Shown here piece by piece: positions 34,734-47,037 of a stretch of DNA of 64,000 bases (position 1 is its first letter; the number at the start of each line of letters is the position of its first letter). Both the position numbers and the translations under genes were made by a program. The stretch is from Nissolia schottii (taxonomy: Eukaryota; Streptophyta; Magnoliopsida; Fabales; Fabaceae): assembly GCA_003254905.1 (NCBI GenBank), contig QANU01107522.1:1-64000 (forward strand), written 5' to 3'. The notes beneath the pieces are model-generated. The model was not told the DNA's origin and ran no database searches. It saw nothing but the letters and a program-made list of their open reading frames with translations.

Positions 34734-35199
34734 GATGTTATGTGTCATTAAAACTGTACTTAAAAAAATCAATGGGTAAAACATTTTAAAGAAGGAAAAA
34801 AATGTACAACATCATCTTACATTGATTAAGGAAAAAAGAGTATATCATTTGTCTCTCTCTTAGGAGTATTATTTAATGTCTCGAAATTGGCGCATTATGA
34901 TCTTATACACTAATTTCTCAAAAGATGATGTAGAAATTGCTACTGTGATAAACCCATTAACGCAGTACTACAATTTTTGTAGGTCGAGACAATGTATGGT
35001 CCTTCTAAGATATAGCAAAATTGATGAAAACAAAAATATGACATACTCAATATCATATAATATATATTCATGAATATGAAAACTTAAAATATATCACATA
35101 TAGATAAATAATTAAATCACAATTTCATATTCTCTTGTGGTTTCTCACAAGTACTTATTTGTGTTTCACAAGTTTTACACCTTCTAGGTGTTGCCACTC
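34734..35199. other. AT-rich spacer
   Basis: No gene is seen. It might include decayed internal sequence of the copia-like element on its left. Confidence 0.4.
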
Positions 35200-36628
35200 A
35201 AGATTCAAATTTGAAATATACTTTAGCCGAAGGGATTAGAAGAAGAATGTGACGGCTAGGCAAGAAGAAGCAACTCCCATCGACTGAAGAGGTCATAAAA
35301 GCTAAGGTATTCAATGGCTAGGGAATTGTTTTGGTGGAAAACTTTAGCCAAGGTGACAAGGGATTGTGAATATAGTTGTGCAAGAACAGCTAAAAGATCG
35401 GTTATCTTGATGAGCAGTTTGTCAAAATGGGTGGTTCCATTGGCTGTAGTGGGTGGAGGTTGTAACATCCCGATTTTTCCTTAGAAAAATAATCGTAAAC
35501 ATAATTATTAGATTAATTTTCTAATCATGATTAGAGAATTAAGATGGAAAATTATTACGTAGAATATCCCTAGGAAATAAGACGTGTCGCGATGGGAAGT
35601 TCGGCCGACAACCGAACGGCCACTGTTCGTCGATAGAATTTTCAGACGCGAAAAAGGTGTCCGTGAAAATAATCTCCCGGAGAAAAATTCACAAACACCT
35701 TGAAATATTAATACCCGTAGGTAGAGGGGAATTAGAAGATCGCGACGGTATAAACGAAATATTTTTCGGACAACCGTGTGCGACGCACCGAGACTGCGAG
35801 TGATAAAACACGAGCGTACCAGAACCGGGATAAAATGAAATTTCAGCAGCTGTGAGTGAGGCCTGCACGGTTAGGAGAGGAGATTTTTGCCCAAAAATTA
35901 ATCCCTAAAATCATGCTTCCAAATTTCCATCACTATTACTTGTCTTACACACTAAACCAAATCCCATCACTAGCCATACCTAAGCCCATGCCTTCTACTA
36001 TTCATCACATTGTACTAAATCCTAAAATTCAATTAATTTCCCTCACCACTCAGCCACCCAAACCGAGAGCTCTCCCCAAAACCCCAAGAGACATTTTCAT
36101 TTCTCACATTCTCCATAACAACACACTAAGCCACACCTCCAAGAACACCACCAAACCTTCAAGAGATCAAGCACTTTTCCATCTCCTTCCATCTCCCACA
36201 AACCAAAACCACAGCCCTTACGTCTCCTCATCTTAGTTCCACTTTCTTCCACCAAGAATCAAGAGGGACAACCTCATCATCTTCCATCTTGCTCAAGATA
36301 TTCATCTTGGAGAAAGGAGGAGTTCAAGCTTTGGAAAACAACAAGGCTTGTAGGACTTCACTCAAAACTCTCCTCACCACCACCAGGTTTTCTACAAGTG
36401 GGTAACTATGCATAAATCACCTTCCTTGGTGATCTATTTATGGTTGTTTTGAGTATGTGATATAATGCATGTGTTGTCAAAGATTTATTGAGAATAAATA
36501 TTCTGTTACCTGTTGCTTTCATTTCATGTGTTTTATGATTTATGAATGTTCTTGTTGATGCTGTGTATCGCTGGGTTATGTGGGGCTTTGAGATGAATGT
36601 GAGAAAATGTGAGGAAATGAGAGAAAAT

Positions 36629-36737
36629 NNNNNNNNNNNNNNNNNNNNNNNNNNNNNNNNNNNNNNNNNNNNNNNNNNNNNNNNNNNNNNNNNNNNNNNN
36701 NNNNNNNNNNNNNNNNNNNNNNNNNNNNNNNNNNNNN
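36629..36737. other. Assembly gap (109 N)
   Basis: The run of N lies inside the solo LTR and directly abuts a 155-bp tandem repeat, so the missing sequence is probably more repeat units. The gap length may be nominal. Confidence 0.95.
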
Positions 36738-37040
36738 AGCTGAGAGGGTTACGTGAAAAGTGCTGAGTGGGCACCGGGAGTGGTGTTGAGTGGGTTCCGC
36801 GGAGGATCCCTAAAGTGTTGAGGAGGTTGCATGGAGTTGCTGAGTGGGCACCAGAAATGGTGTCGAGTAGGTTCCGCGGAGGATCCCTGGAAAGCTGAGA
36901 GGGTTACGTGAAAAGTGCTGAGTGGGCACCGGGAGTGGTGTTGAGTAGGTTCCGCGGAGGATCCCTAAAGTGTTGAGGAGGTTGCATGGAGTTGCTGAGT
37001 GGGCACCAGAAATGGTGTTGAGTGGGTTCCGCGGAGGAGA
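36738..37040 (+). repeat. 155-bp tandem repeat in the solo LTR
   Basis: Units start AGCTGAGAGGGTTACG at 36738 and 36893. Each unit itself contains two related halves sharing GCTGAGTGGGCACC and GGTTCCGCGGAGGA. The array is truncated on the left by the gap. It occupies the LTR segment upstream of the acidic ORF but is unrelated by eye to the 175-bp array of the palindrome LTRs. Confidence 0.85.
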
Positions 37041-37327
37041 CGGAGCTGTGGACAGTGCTCGTAGTGAACCGCCCCCCACCTCTCCGAGTTACACCACCGG
37101 TTGTCCCAGAGCCAGAGACTTCCGCTGACGGCGAGCCCGCTCCCTATGAGAAGGACGTAGAGGTCGATCCAGTCTCCGTTCGACTCCGACTGCCAGACGT
37201 ACCTGTGTCCTCATCACCTGAAGAGGATTCTCTCATCGAGATCTTGGAGGAGGAGGACGAGCCCGAGCAGGAGGACGAGGAGGAGCACCCAGAGGAGGAC
37301 CCCAGTGAGGATGAGCCAGAGAGCTGA
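37022..37327 (+). pseudogene. LTR-encoded acidic protein remnant, solo LTR
   Basis: An open frame of 101 residues reads PVVPEPETSADGEPAPYEKD as its central block, continues VEVDPVSVRL, and ends in an Asp/Glu-rich tail to a TGA at 37325-37327. The PY-x-KDVE-x-DP-x-S-x-RL block matches LPYQKDVEIDPCSIRL in the palindrome arms. The 5' part runs back into the tandem repeat and gap, so the intact start is unknown. No biochemical role can be assigned. Confidence 0.5.
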
Positions 37328-38261
37328 CCCGCCCTGATTCCAGACCCAGTCATCAGATGACACTTTTTGCCAGTAGCACTAGCTTGATGTATATTTTGAT
37401 ATATGCTATTTTGTAGTACGGGCTTAGGATATGTACAGCCCCTTTTGATGTATTAGTACAGTATTTATGATATGTATCTATGACTATTTGACATGTATGA
37501 AATTAATTGCTTGACCCACTTGGTACTGTTTACCTTACTGTTTATGTATGTACTTGTATGACGGACGACACTCGCATTTATCTGTGATACGATTATACAG
37601 GACTCATAATAGTCCACACGCACGGCTCTAGATTGACGCATGACAATAGCTTATGTTTAACAAGAAAAAAAATGGGTCCTTATTTTCAGTTAACTTAATT
37701 ATTTTCCGAAGTAAAGTAGGGACTATCAGTACTCCCACACATCAGATAACAACCTAGCGAACGCAGATTATGACTTAAGCATAAGCTGCTAATCTAGGGT
37801 GTTACAGAGGTTACACCACGAAGGTAGTACGATTATGTGCCAAGAAAATGTGGTGGAGTTGGAGGTTTCATCTCAATGAGAATATGGTTATTTGCTTAAG
37901 GGTATTTATGCACACAAAACTCAGGAGATAGGGAGCTCAACACAAATTTTTGCTATTGTTTACTTGTTTTTTTCCGCACTATTATCTTCTAGATTAGGTT
38001 GTAGTTTTAGTTTCCACAAAACTCTACCCAAAGTTTGTGGATTTGGTGTAAATAATGGCTATTGATTAATGCAAGTTTCTTTCACATTCCACGATTTCGC
38101 CTTTGTCCAATACTTATTTCACTTTTTAGTACTTGGAGAACCCATAACCAATGAGTTAAGTCCCCATTTGGTGAAATTGCCTAGTTAGGGACCGGTTACC
38201 ATTTCATCCTACAATTGACATGCTTGCATTAGCCGATGAGCGATTTTTGTGGTAACATAAT

Positions 38262-38281
38262 TTGGCACGCCCGGTGGGACC
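38262..38281 (+). other. Primer-binding-site-like motif of a gypsy element
   Basis: TTGGCACGCCCGGTGGGACC follows an LTR-type terminus (GGTAACA, 38251-38257). This phrase is common just inside the 5' LTR of plant gypsy elements; the complementary tRNA was not determined. Confidence 0.45.
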
Positions 38282-38332
38282 CACAAGCAAAGTATGGAGT
38301 TTCACACGCTTGGTTTCGACCATTTATAGCAT

Positions 38333-38680
38333 ATGCAATTAAGGTTTGGTAAGGATCTGATTGCAAGTGATTTCTCGATGGCTACATCTACACTAAAGAT
38401 TAAATCAAAAGGGGATCTGCCTTCGACTACCAACCAGGCTGCTACGAGAATACTTAGTGCGGCTCAAGAGCAGCTAGTTGTAGAGGCTGAAGTGTTTCCT
38501 CAAAAACATGTCTCTGTCAGATCTTCCATGGCTAAGAAGGTTCAGGAGGAGAAACAACCACTGATGGTTATTGCTTCATTCATTTGCCAACAATTTGAGC
38601 TGGGCATGAATGATCTGATGGAGCGAGTAGCCAGCCAAATTGCTGAGATTGTGAAGCCCATGGTTCACAATGAACTGTAA
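38333..38680 (+). pseudogene. Gag-like N-terminal ORF remnant
   Basis: A 115-residue frame begins about 50 bases after the primer-binding-like motif. It contains a Ser/Thr/Gln-rich start and the segment FELGMNDLMERVASQIAEIV, typical in position and composition of the start of plant gypsy gag proteins. It stops at TAA 38678-38680 and no capsid core or zinc knuckle follows. Inferred truncated gag. Confidence 0.4.
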
Positions 38681-38835
38681 CATCATAGGCTAAATACTCC
38701 ACAACAGAATGCAAGTAATGTTGGAGGTACCAACGCTGGGGGTGCATGAAAGTAGTCCTATTGTTGTTTTAGTATCAAAGCTGGATTCCTCGGCATTCTG
38801 AGTTGAGGTCTCAGGACGGGAGGGGCCGAGATTTC

Positions 38836-40495
38836 TTAAGAAGGCTTGATGATCTTGCCATTTCCCACTCTTCCATCTATGGCAACCTCTGACAAGTCCA
38901 TATTCACCCCTGCAGCAGCAACAACAACTTTGACTTGATCCATAACTGAATTAAATTGATTCAGCATGGCTTCTTCAACTTGATCCAAAAGTCCGAGATA
39001 TTTATTATTAGCACCTCTAGCCTCATCTACAGTAACATCTTTGTCTTTCTTCATCACTCGCAACTCATCCTTAGAATACTTCAAGTTCTCCTGCGCAGTG
39101 GACAGAGCCTTCTTCAACTCGGTTATCACTTGTTCATAGTTTTTTTTTCCTCTTCCTCATGAGTCTTTTTGGAAGACTCAGCTTCAAGAGTAAGGGAGTT
39201 GAAGCGGTTCTCCAAATATTTTGTATCTTCATAGAATTTTTAAAGTATTAAGGTGATGCGAAGAGAAGAGCATTATCCAACCAGTAGCAGGTCAGCTCAA
39301 CTCTTGTTTTCGAGATATGTCCTATCCCGAGATGAGAAAAGTGATGTGAACCAAAGTTAAATAAACACTCTAAAAAAAATCTCATTTAGGTTACACCACT
39401 TGGACCGCACGTTTCCATGATGCAATTCACCATTTTGGACTCATCTAAGAGCGACTTCACAATTTGAGATGGCTCAATGTCTCAGCCAAAGATGAACTCC
39501 GGATCTGGTTCTTTGTCTTTAGATGAAGGGGATTCAGGCATGTCGGACACATCCATGATATCGTCAGTAGGTTTCTTTCTTTTCAAATTCTTCTTCTTGG
39601 GGGGCTATGAATATTTGAGGTGGAAGAGAGGGGCTAGAGGAACTTGGAAACTTTTTGGGCCCAACAGAAGTATCTTTTAAAGCTTTTCTGTCGGCAAAGT
39701 TGGTTATTTTGTTGGTCATGCCAGCTGAAATAAGATGAAAGCAAGTTAGCATTTACAATTCAGGAAAAGTATTAGGAAAAAATTCAAGTAAAGCAAGTAA
39801 GGCAGATCTACCATATAAGCTTTCTTTGGTTCTGGTTCTTAAACTAAACAATTGGTCGGAAACAAGTTGTTATGGAAGGCATCAACAAGCCATGTTACAA
39901 TAACTCTTTCCCATTCGGTCACCTTAGGATCTGGGTCTGGGCAGAAGTAGTCTCTACTGCAGCAAAAGGAGAAGCGAGGTTTGCCGTGTACATAAAAAAA
40001 GTACAGGTGAACCCCTTTCTCGAGATATACTTTAAACCAATGAATTTTAAGAGTTGTAGAACGAACTTTCAAAAAGCTTGAAGGACGACATGTCTTTTCT
40101 TCCTTTGAGAGAAATCTAACCTTTTTTGTCCCCGGAAACAAACTAAAGAAGACATTTAGAGTGGGGGAAAATCCGATGTGTTCACACAAGGCCTCAAAAG
40201 ATAAGATAAACGCCAAACTATTGGGATGAAGTTGAGAAGGGGTTATTCCAATAACCTCTAAGAAAGATAACTCGAAGTCACAGAAAGGAAGCTTCAAGCC
40301 TATAAGGTTGAAGAAGGATTCATACATGCATATGAAGGGGACATTTCCTTCATTGTATGAGAAGCAAATTCGTTCGTCGGGGGAGGCTAGCATGGTAATA
40401 AATTCATTGGAAAATTCCTTCTCTTGGCTTACTCCTCCAAGAAAGTCAAAATAGTTTACCTGTTCTGCCTTCATGTCAGTAAGCATCATTAGCAC
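38836..40495 (-). pseudogene. Antisense ORF with putative gypsy-type transposon domain
   Basis: The main frame (40495-39839, 218 residues) contains PFICMYESFFNLIGLKLPFC, then LEVIGITPSQLHPNSLAFIL and FEALCEHIGFSPT. These are the diagnostic phrases of the plant 'putative gypsy type transposon' domain (Pfam Transposase_28). Further minus-strand frames continue the reading: 39752-39564 (low complexity Ser/Pro) and 39129-38836, a Lys/Glu coiled coil (ELKKALSTAQENLKYSKDEL). This suits an intron-containing accessory ORF on the antisense strand of a Tat-type element. Stops between the parts make an intact product doubtful. Confidence 0.6.
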
Positions 40496-41339
40496 CTCTT
40501 GCTTTACCTAGTTATATTTGTCAGTGTCCTTAGCACGACATAGCTGTCAAAGTCTAGGAGGGATAACTCTACCCATAATCACCTAGACCACAACAAAAAA
40601 AAGGAAACCAAACCCTACAAAGGTGAGGACTAAGATATAAACCAGTGTTGATTGTATCAAGTCGGTAATCCAGTAATACATCCTATGGTTCCCCCGCAAT
40701 AGCTAGCATGAACCTATCACCTTACGTAAAAATCCCATCATTCGTCATATACAGGTATATAAAATAAACTACTATCTTATCTGCAAAATCAAGAACCCTA
40801 GAAATACCATTGATAGAAGACGGGAAAATCCCACAAAAGGAAAAGTTTCGCAATTAAGGTTCTAGTTGTGAATAAAAGCAAGATTCTAAGACAAATGCCA
40901 TAGTTCATACCAAGGGTCATACCAGAATCAGCAAGCATTGTATCAAAGGCGATGTCTTATGAAATAAAGCAAATAAAAAAGTACGAAAATGAAGTTGGAG
41001 AGTCGCTTACAAGGTTTAGATGAAGAAGCGGAAGCACCACAAGTGAAGAAATGAAGCCTTCGTGGGAAACATGATATGGAGTTTTAGGATGAATTGTAGT
41101 GGACGGAAGTTTCTTTGTGGATTTCAAATGGAAGAAGAAAATGGAAGGTGCTGTGGGGAGGTTTTAAAACTTCCTGGCGAAATACAAAAAGTTCAGGGGC
41201 AAAGAGGTAAAAGACATTGGTAAATGTAGGGCTATGAAAGGAAAATTCTAGGCCCGTTGCACCTGTTGGGGTCATATTCAAGGGTACGTCCCCCATAAAC
41301 ATCATTATAAGTATAAGCATGTCATGATCATGTTTCTTG
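40496..41339. other. Region upstream of the antisense ORF
   Basis: Non-coding by eye. It would be the 5' side of the antisense ORF and internal sequence of the gypsy remnant. Confidence 0.4.
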
Positions 41340-41970
41340 ATATGTGGTGTTACAAGTTGCTTCTAATTCAAGCACCTCAACATGTGCTCTAGAGTCGCAT
41401 ATCGATTTTGGGGGCTTATATTAAGGACTAAACCTAGTCCTGACTTAGAATCTTGGTAGTTGAGATACGCCAGGATACACTACATTACATGTAAACTCAT
41501 CCCTTATCACATCTCGGTTTGGCCAATCGAGTTCACATCATCTCGGGTTTGTCCGACTGAGGAATGGTAATTTTTACATAGTAATAATGGCTAGGAACAA
41601 TAGCCAGCATAGTTATAAGCGATGGTTTCATGCCTCAAGAGCATTATGAAGGCTTAAAACCACTCATTTAAGCCTCATCAGGAGCTGTTACATAGGTATT
41701 AAAAGCTACTCAATACCTATAAACGGCCACCAACATAGTAAAGACTATATAAGGGAAGACATTGCTTATTGTACGTGTTTAAAATTATCTATAATACATA
41801 TAAGAAATAAACTTACTTGGGTGATGGAGTGTCTTTGCCGGTACTGCCGCCACCGCTCAAATCAAACTCTACAATCAAAGAAATTGGGTTCATCGCTCCA
41901 AGTTTTTGAGTTACATACTTAGGGTCCGAGTTACAGAGTCGCAGAGACATCTCAAAAACTTTCGTAACAG
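41340..41970 (+). repeat. Probable 3' LTR region of the gypsy remnant
   Basis: Contains a promoter-like ATATAAGGGA at about 41748-41757, then TAATACATATAAGAAATAAA. It ends near ACTTTCGTAACA, comparable to the TTTTGTGGTAACA that precedes the primer-binding-like motif at 38262. The similarity to the left LTR is weak and the start is not fixed. Confidence 0.35.
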
Positions 41971-43178
41971 TTCCAAACCAAAATCCAAAATATGCTATGA
42001 ATTAAGAGATCATGAACTACCTTAACCCGATAGGAACATTCTCAAGGAAGAAGCCAAAACAAAAGTGTTATATTTTCTCACATAATCTCATTTTTCATGG
42101 ATATTAAAAACAAATATTGCATTACATATGAGAAGAAAAAAAAATGTAATCAGGTTTTGAAACACGAGAATCTATTGATTTATTAAAACTACATTTCTTC
42201 CCTTTCAGTTCCATTGTTTCCCCATAAATTAAAACACCAAAACTTCTATTAACTTTTCTCAAGTAATACTATTCAAACAAAAGTAAAAACACTGTAATCT
42301 ATGCATCATTATTACTTTTTTTTTTCAAAAGAACTATTATCACGTTTTATCTTCATTTACTATTACCAACAAAGTCTAACATAGTTAGTAGATGACAAGC
42401 TTTTTTAAGCATTTGGTTGGTGGTTCAATTCCTAACTTTATATATGAAAAAAAAAACTTTATTGGGAGAGATATACTCACCAAAACAATGCTGAATTTAA
42501 AATATATCTCAAGCTTCAGAAATATCAAATAGTTATATTCATAAATCTTAGTAGTATTGTCATAATGACAGCTGAGAAGCCTTTAATTGTGCTATTAATT
42601 TAAACTCAAAATGGGCAAGTAAGTACAAACGAACCAATCGAGTTCATGTAACTTGTGCCTCATTAAAAAACTTCAACAAGAAAAAAGAGTGCACAATCTA
42701 CATAGATTAAGGAAGAACAAAATTACGAACTTCTATTTGTATAACAAAACCAAAACATCTTATTTATTTCTTCTTTATCTCAAGCCATCTTAAGGTAAAG
42801 AAAAAAATTTTAGGTAATTTTAGAGCAAAAGTATTTTTTATTCTAAACCTTTCAATGCTCAACACTTTAACTTTGTGAGTTATCATTGCCTCCTACTTCA
42901 ACAACAAATCTAATAACTGTGTTCGACAAATGTCGTTAAAATTTTGATTCAGGTTCAAGTGCTTAAATAACCCATACATTTGGTTGAGATATACAAAAAT
43001 GTTCATTTGTTTAAGATAAAGGTCAAATAAAGTTTGACTAGTTCTATTCTAGACTAATTTCAATTAAATTTGACTATTCCCAAACTAATTTATCACAAAT
43101 TTGAGCTCTATGAGAATGAAGCGAGAGTATTTGATTCTTAGTCGGATTGGCCATGATTCAAAATATTATTTCACTTAC
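41971..43178. other. Intergenic DNA
   Basis: AT-rich. Apart from the SINE copy at 42366-42475, nothing is supported. Confidence 0.5.
42366..42475 (+). mobile_element. tRNA-derived SINE-like copy
   Basis: ACCAACAAAGTCTAACATAG opens the copy, with an A-box-like TAACATAGTTAGTAGATG. It is followed 33 bases later by GGTTCAATTCC, which fits the Pol III B-box consensus, and a 3' TATATGAAAAAAAA tail. It matches the copy at 17641. No tRNA cloverleaf is formed. Confidence 0.6.
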
Positions 43179-43908
43179 CATCTTTTTCTTCTAGCAACCT
43201 TTGTTTTGCCTCAAGTTCAGCTGTCAGGTGTACAATATCTTCCTCTAATCTTGCGTTTATTAAACGAGAGGAAAACAACTGAGATTTCATAAGTATTTTT
43301 TTGGCCTAGTTAAACAAATAACGAAATGTCAATGAAATAAAAGACAATATAGGCAAGTAAAGTGATAAGCATAGAAAATTTATCGAAATTTAATGCAGAA
43401 CAACTTTTTGGGCTAAGTGAAAAACGTATCAATGGATTAGATGTCATATTTTGACCTAAAATTTTAAGATAATAAGTGTACAGATCCTCTCAAATATATA
43501 CTCTTCACTTAATTTATCATTTATCGATGTGAGATTTTATATTCACACTTAAAATACAACAATGTTTTGGTATATATCTGAAGTCTTCATGGTCAACACT
43601 AGAAAATTAAAGATAAAACATGAAAACAAACTGATGAAAACTTACATAATCAAAGGAATTTAACTCTCTTCTTGGCATCTTTTAACTTGCTTTCTACCAC
43701 AGATTCTTCTGTATCAGCTTTCACCCTGCAGAGTACATTTGTATGAAAGCTAAAAACAGTAAAAATTGATTGATTACTTAAAACTATAAATAAATAAATA
43801 AATAAAAAAGCACTTAAATAAAATCACACACCTAAGCATAACATATAACACATTAAATAAATATAAAAAAATTGAAAGTTGAAAGAGGAAAGTTGAGAAA
43901 ATTGCCAT
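43179..43908 (-). CDS. Candidate small gene: membrane-type N-terminus plus coiled coil (incomplete)
   Basis: Three in-phase exons can be joined on the minus strand. They are 43908-43832 (ATG; hydrophobic start MAIFSTFLFQLSIFLYLF), 43725-43665 (acceptor CTCTGCAG, then VKADTEESVVESKLKDAKKR) and 43278-43179 (acceptor AAATCTCAG, then RLINARLEEDIVHLTAELEA, donor G|GTAAGT). The junctions are GT-AG, but the middle donor (GTTAAA) is weak. A TATA-type CTATATAAG lies about 85 bases upstream of the ATG, and another ATG in a different frame sits just before it. The exon after 43179 was not found. It could be a real short protein, a gene fragment or a pseudogene; the family is not recognised. Confidence 0.35.
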
Positions 43909-43990
43909 CCATGAAGAAAAGCTTGTGTACCTGTGTAATACTAGATAAAAAAAGAGAGAGATGGGTGTTAATTCTCAAGGCATGAGTGCC

Positions 43991-43999
43991 CTTATATAG
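43991..43999 (-). promoter_or_regulatory. TATA-box candidate for the small gene
   Basis: CTATATAAG on the minus strand, followed by a pyrimidine-rich leader, 83-93 bases before the candidate ATG at 43908. Confidence 0.35.
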
Positions 44000-45881
44000 A
44001 GTTGTCTATGTGATCCTACGAACGATCGATCCCACCCTATTCATTTTTAAATTGTTTTTGTTTTGTATTTTTAATCATTTAATCTTTATATTAGTTAACA
44101 AAATCTTGTATTAAATATTTAACATATTTTGTTACTATAACATACGGGTTTTAAAATTAATTACTAAAGTCAAATTCTCTCTTTTCATTAAAACTGAATC
44201 TAAATAATATATTTCTATATTAAATTTTGCCTCTATTATTCTCTCTTTTTTCACTAAATGCAATTATCCTAAGTTAGTAAAATATCCTTAAAATTACATT
44301 ATTTCTAAATACCCATTAAACTCTATAAATTATTTCTAAATAGTAGTACAAATTCTATAAATACTCATTAAGCTCACATTTTTGGCCAAACTCTTCACTC
44401 TTATCATCCATATACTTCATAGTATCAATGGATTAATATTTTTCATCACCATAAGAGCAAAAGAGAGATGTTATCAATACTCCTAATAGAACCTCAAGTT
44501 GTATCATCTAATCTACAAGAGAGTTTTATTTGCAAAGCAAATATTGTGCTTCATTTTGTTCATCCAATCTTTGAGAGAGTTCTTTTTTCTACACAAATTC
44601 ATACACCGTAAAGAGGGTGAGGTATTTCTCTAGTTGCTTAGGTGTGGTATCCCTAAAGTTTGGTTCTTGAAACTCAAACCCAAAGGTGGAGGATCCTAAG
44701 TGTGAGGAGTGCTCTTGAATGTAAATGTTTTTCAAACACCTAAGTTAGAAGCTTGATGATAGTGTAAAAATCTTGAGCAAGCCGCTTGGGAACTAAACGT
44801 AGATCACAAGGGTGGTCAAATCAGAATAAATCACTCTTTGCAATATCTCCAACTCTATCTCTTTATTTATTACAAACTTATATTATTGTCTTGCATATTT
44901 GAGAATTACAATATTATATATTTGTTGATAACTGTTTATTAGTTGCTCTATTGATCTTATTGTTCAATCAACATATATAATTAAGCAATCTTATAATCAT
45001 ATCCTTAATTAATATATTCCGTTGCATAATAACTTTGATTGCATGAAAATGTAATATTTGTCAAAATTAGAATAATTTCTTAAATTAGGTATTGGTTGCC
45101 AAGTCTAACAATTTTGTCATCCCTTGCTGGAGCATCCTCTTTTTCAATTTTTTTGTGCATAAAAAAAATGCATTTTATAGATTGCTTTTTTAAAATTTGC
45201 TCAACTTTTAACCTAGGTTGGATTAACTTTTCAGAAATCTATTAGACTAGCGGATTTAATTATATTTTTTAAGTATATCTATTACATATAATAAAAGGGA
45301 TGCAAGAAAAAAAAACTATTTTTGGTATCTAATTTATTTTTCTACTTTTACCCTTACAAATGCTATGATACTATTGATAATTAACTAAGACGTGAGATTC
45401 ATTTTTTTTTCTTTTCTTTTTTTAAATGGTAACCAGCTAATTAATAATCAACATTCAACGCAATAACTTTTGTATTTTATTTTTTATCAAAATTTTGTAT
45501 TTATTTGACAAACTCCATTAGTATATATATATATTGAAGGCAATATTAATCAAAAGGATAAAATCCAAAAATTAATCAGCATTGATATTTGACCCAGTCT
45601 TGCTTAAAAAATAATTGCACTCCACCCCATTAGTGTAAATGAAATTAACTTAATTTGTGAAACCAGTTACTTAGGGTTAACCATAGTTGCATTTTGAGGC
45701 ATCCAAAACCTAACCAACCCTCCATTCTTGTGAATCTTCTTCTCTTATGCATCACACCTCGACCTCATGGGCTCAACCCCATCGATATTGAGACCTTTTC
45801 TCGGTGTATAATTCAAAGTGACATGTTACAAAATCTTTGGGTTCATTAGTAATCATGTGCTTTTATTCTTTATTTATTTAT

Positions 45882-45927
<46 letters not shown>

Positions 45928-47037
45928 ATGATGACATGCATATATGAATAGTGTATACACCGAATATATGGAATTAGAAACCCATATATACGTGAGGATC
46001 CTGACTGCATGATTTAATATAATATTTTTGTTTTGGGTGACAGATTTAAAATATTTTAGTAATTCCATTTCTAAATAATTTGGCAAAGACTGGCATAAGA
46101 CGACAGACATGCCCATTCTGGAATTAAAAAGAATGAGGGTTTTTGTACCCCAAAAACGAGGTTTGATCCGAATTTGTAGGCTCACGCACTCTAATGTAGC
46201 TTGACGTATTAGAATTAAAAAGTATAGAAATAAAGGAAACGGACACTGTATATTTACTGCTCAGCGTTGACTTCATATGACGCTTAGATGTCCAATTTGG
46301 CATGAATCTTTTATCGCAGACAAATTGACAATAAAATACCATGGTGGTGTTATTGATTAGATGTAATTTTGGTTTTGATAATTTGGATTTCAATCATGAT
46401 TCATGAGTTAGTATTTAACGAAATTATTTATTTTTAAAAAATATTATTATATAAATATTGTTAATGTATTTAACAAGTGGCTCGAAGCTAGATTCCTAAA
46501 ATAATATTCACTAAAAAAAATTGATTTATAGCAACCTTTAAGAGTTGGGATCTAAAATGTCATAAAATGTTGCTTTTAATAAATGTTACAATTTTAAAGC
46601 TAAAACTTACTTTTTATAGGATTACTAAATTGTGACCTAAAATCTTAAAAAGTGTTATCTGTGTCTATAAGTGTTCATTTTTATATTATAATACATACAC
46701 TTATTTATAAGTGTTGATAACAATAAAATATAATCTTAAACCAAATTTGTTATATTGACACCTACGTGAAGACAAGTTTATTTACAGTCTCCTATCCTGA
46801 TAATAGGGTTGGGATACCCTGATAGCACCAAAAAGTATTTAATAAATAAATTTTAGATTAGGACTAACATTTATGGCCCTTAACCAAAACTAATTTTACT
46901 TAGCGGCTTGACAGGCTTGTCAAGCTGCAACATTTTGTAATTTTTTGCCACATGACAAAATGAAATACAACAATAAATATATATTTTTAGGTATTTTATT
47001 TTATTCAAATTGATGTTCACGGTTTTCATGCATGACA
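44000..47037. other. Intergenic DNA
   Basis: AT-rich without a supported gene. At about 46510-46720 a CACTAAAAAAAATTG phrase followed by AAAATGTTGC and GTGACCTAAAATCTT looks like a CACTA-type relic. A related phrase occurs at 55435-55470. Confidence 0.45.
45888..45925. repeat. (TTA)n microsatellite
   Basis: About 12 perfect TTA units after TTTATTTA runs. Confidence 0.95.

Larger units (their letters stand above)
35461..37806 (+). mobile_element. Solo LTR with perfect 5-bp TSD
   Basis: It starts TGTAACATCCCG and ends CTAGGGTGTTACA, flanked on both sides by GAGGT (35456-35460 and 37807-37811). It is 2346 bp including an assembly gap. Shared landmarks with the palindrome LTRs are the opening, the TTGAGGACTT-type region near 36350, the AAGTGGGTAACTATG block near 36396, the PYEKDVEVDP coding block and the acidic tail. 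There is no internal region or second LTR. It inserted into the older gypsy remnant. Confidence 0.85.
35200..41970 (+). mobile_element. Ty3/gypsy (Tat-like) remnant without pol
   Basis: In order the region shows LTR-like sequence (from about 35200, interrupted at 35461-37806, resuming to about 38257), a primer-binding-type motif TTGGCACGCCCGGTGGGACC at 38262, and the start of a gag-like ORF (38333-38680). Then follow an antisense ORF of the plant gypsy-type transposon domain (38836-40495) and a second LTR-like region to about 41970 ending CGTAACA. No protease, reverse transcriptase, RNase H or integrase is found. The arrangement fits a Tat-lineage element with the known antisense accessory ORF and a large internal deletion. 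Outer limits are approximate. Confidence 0.55.
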
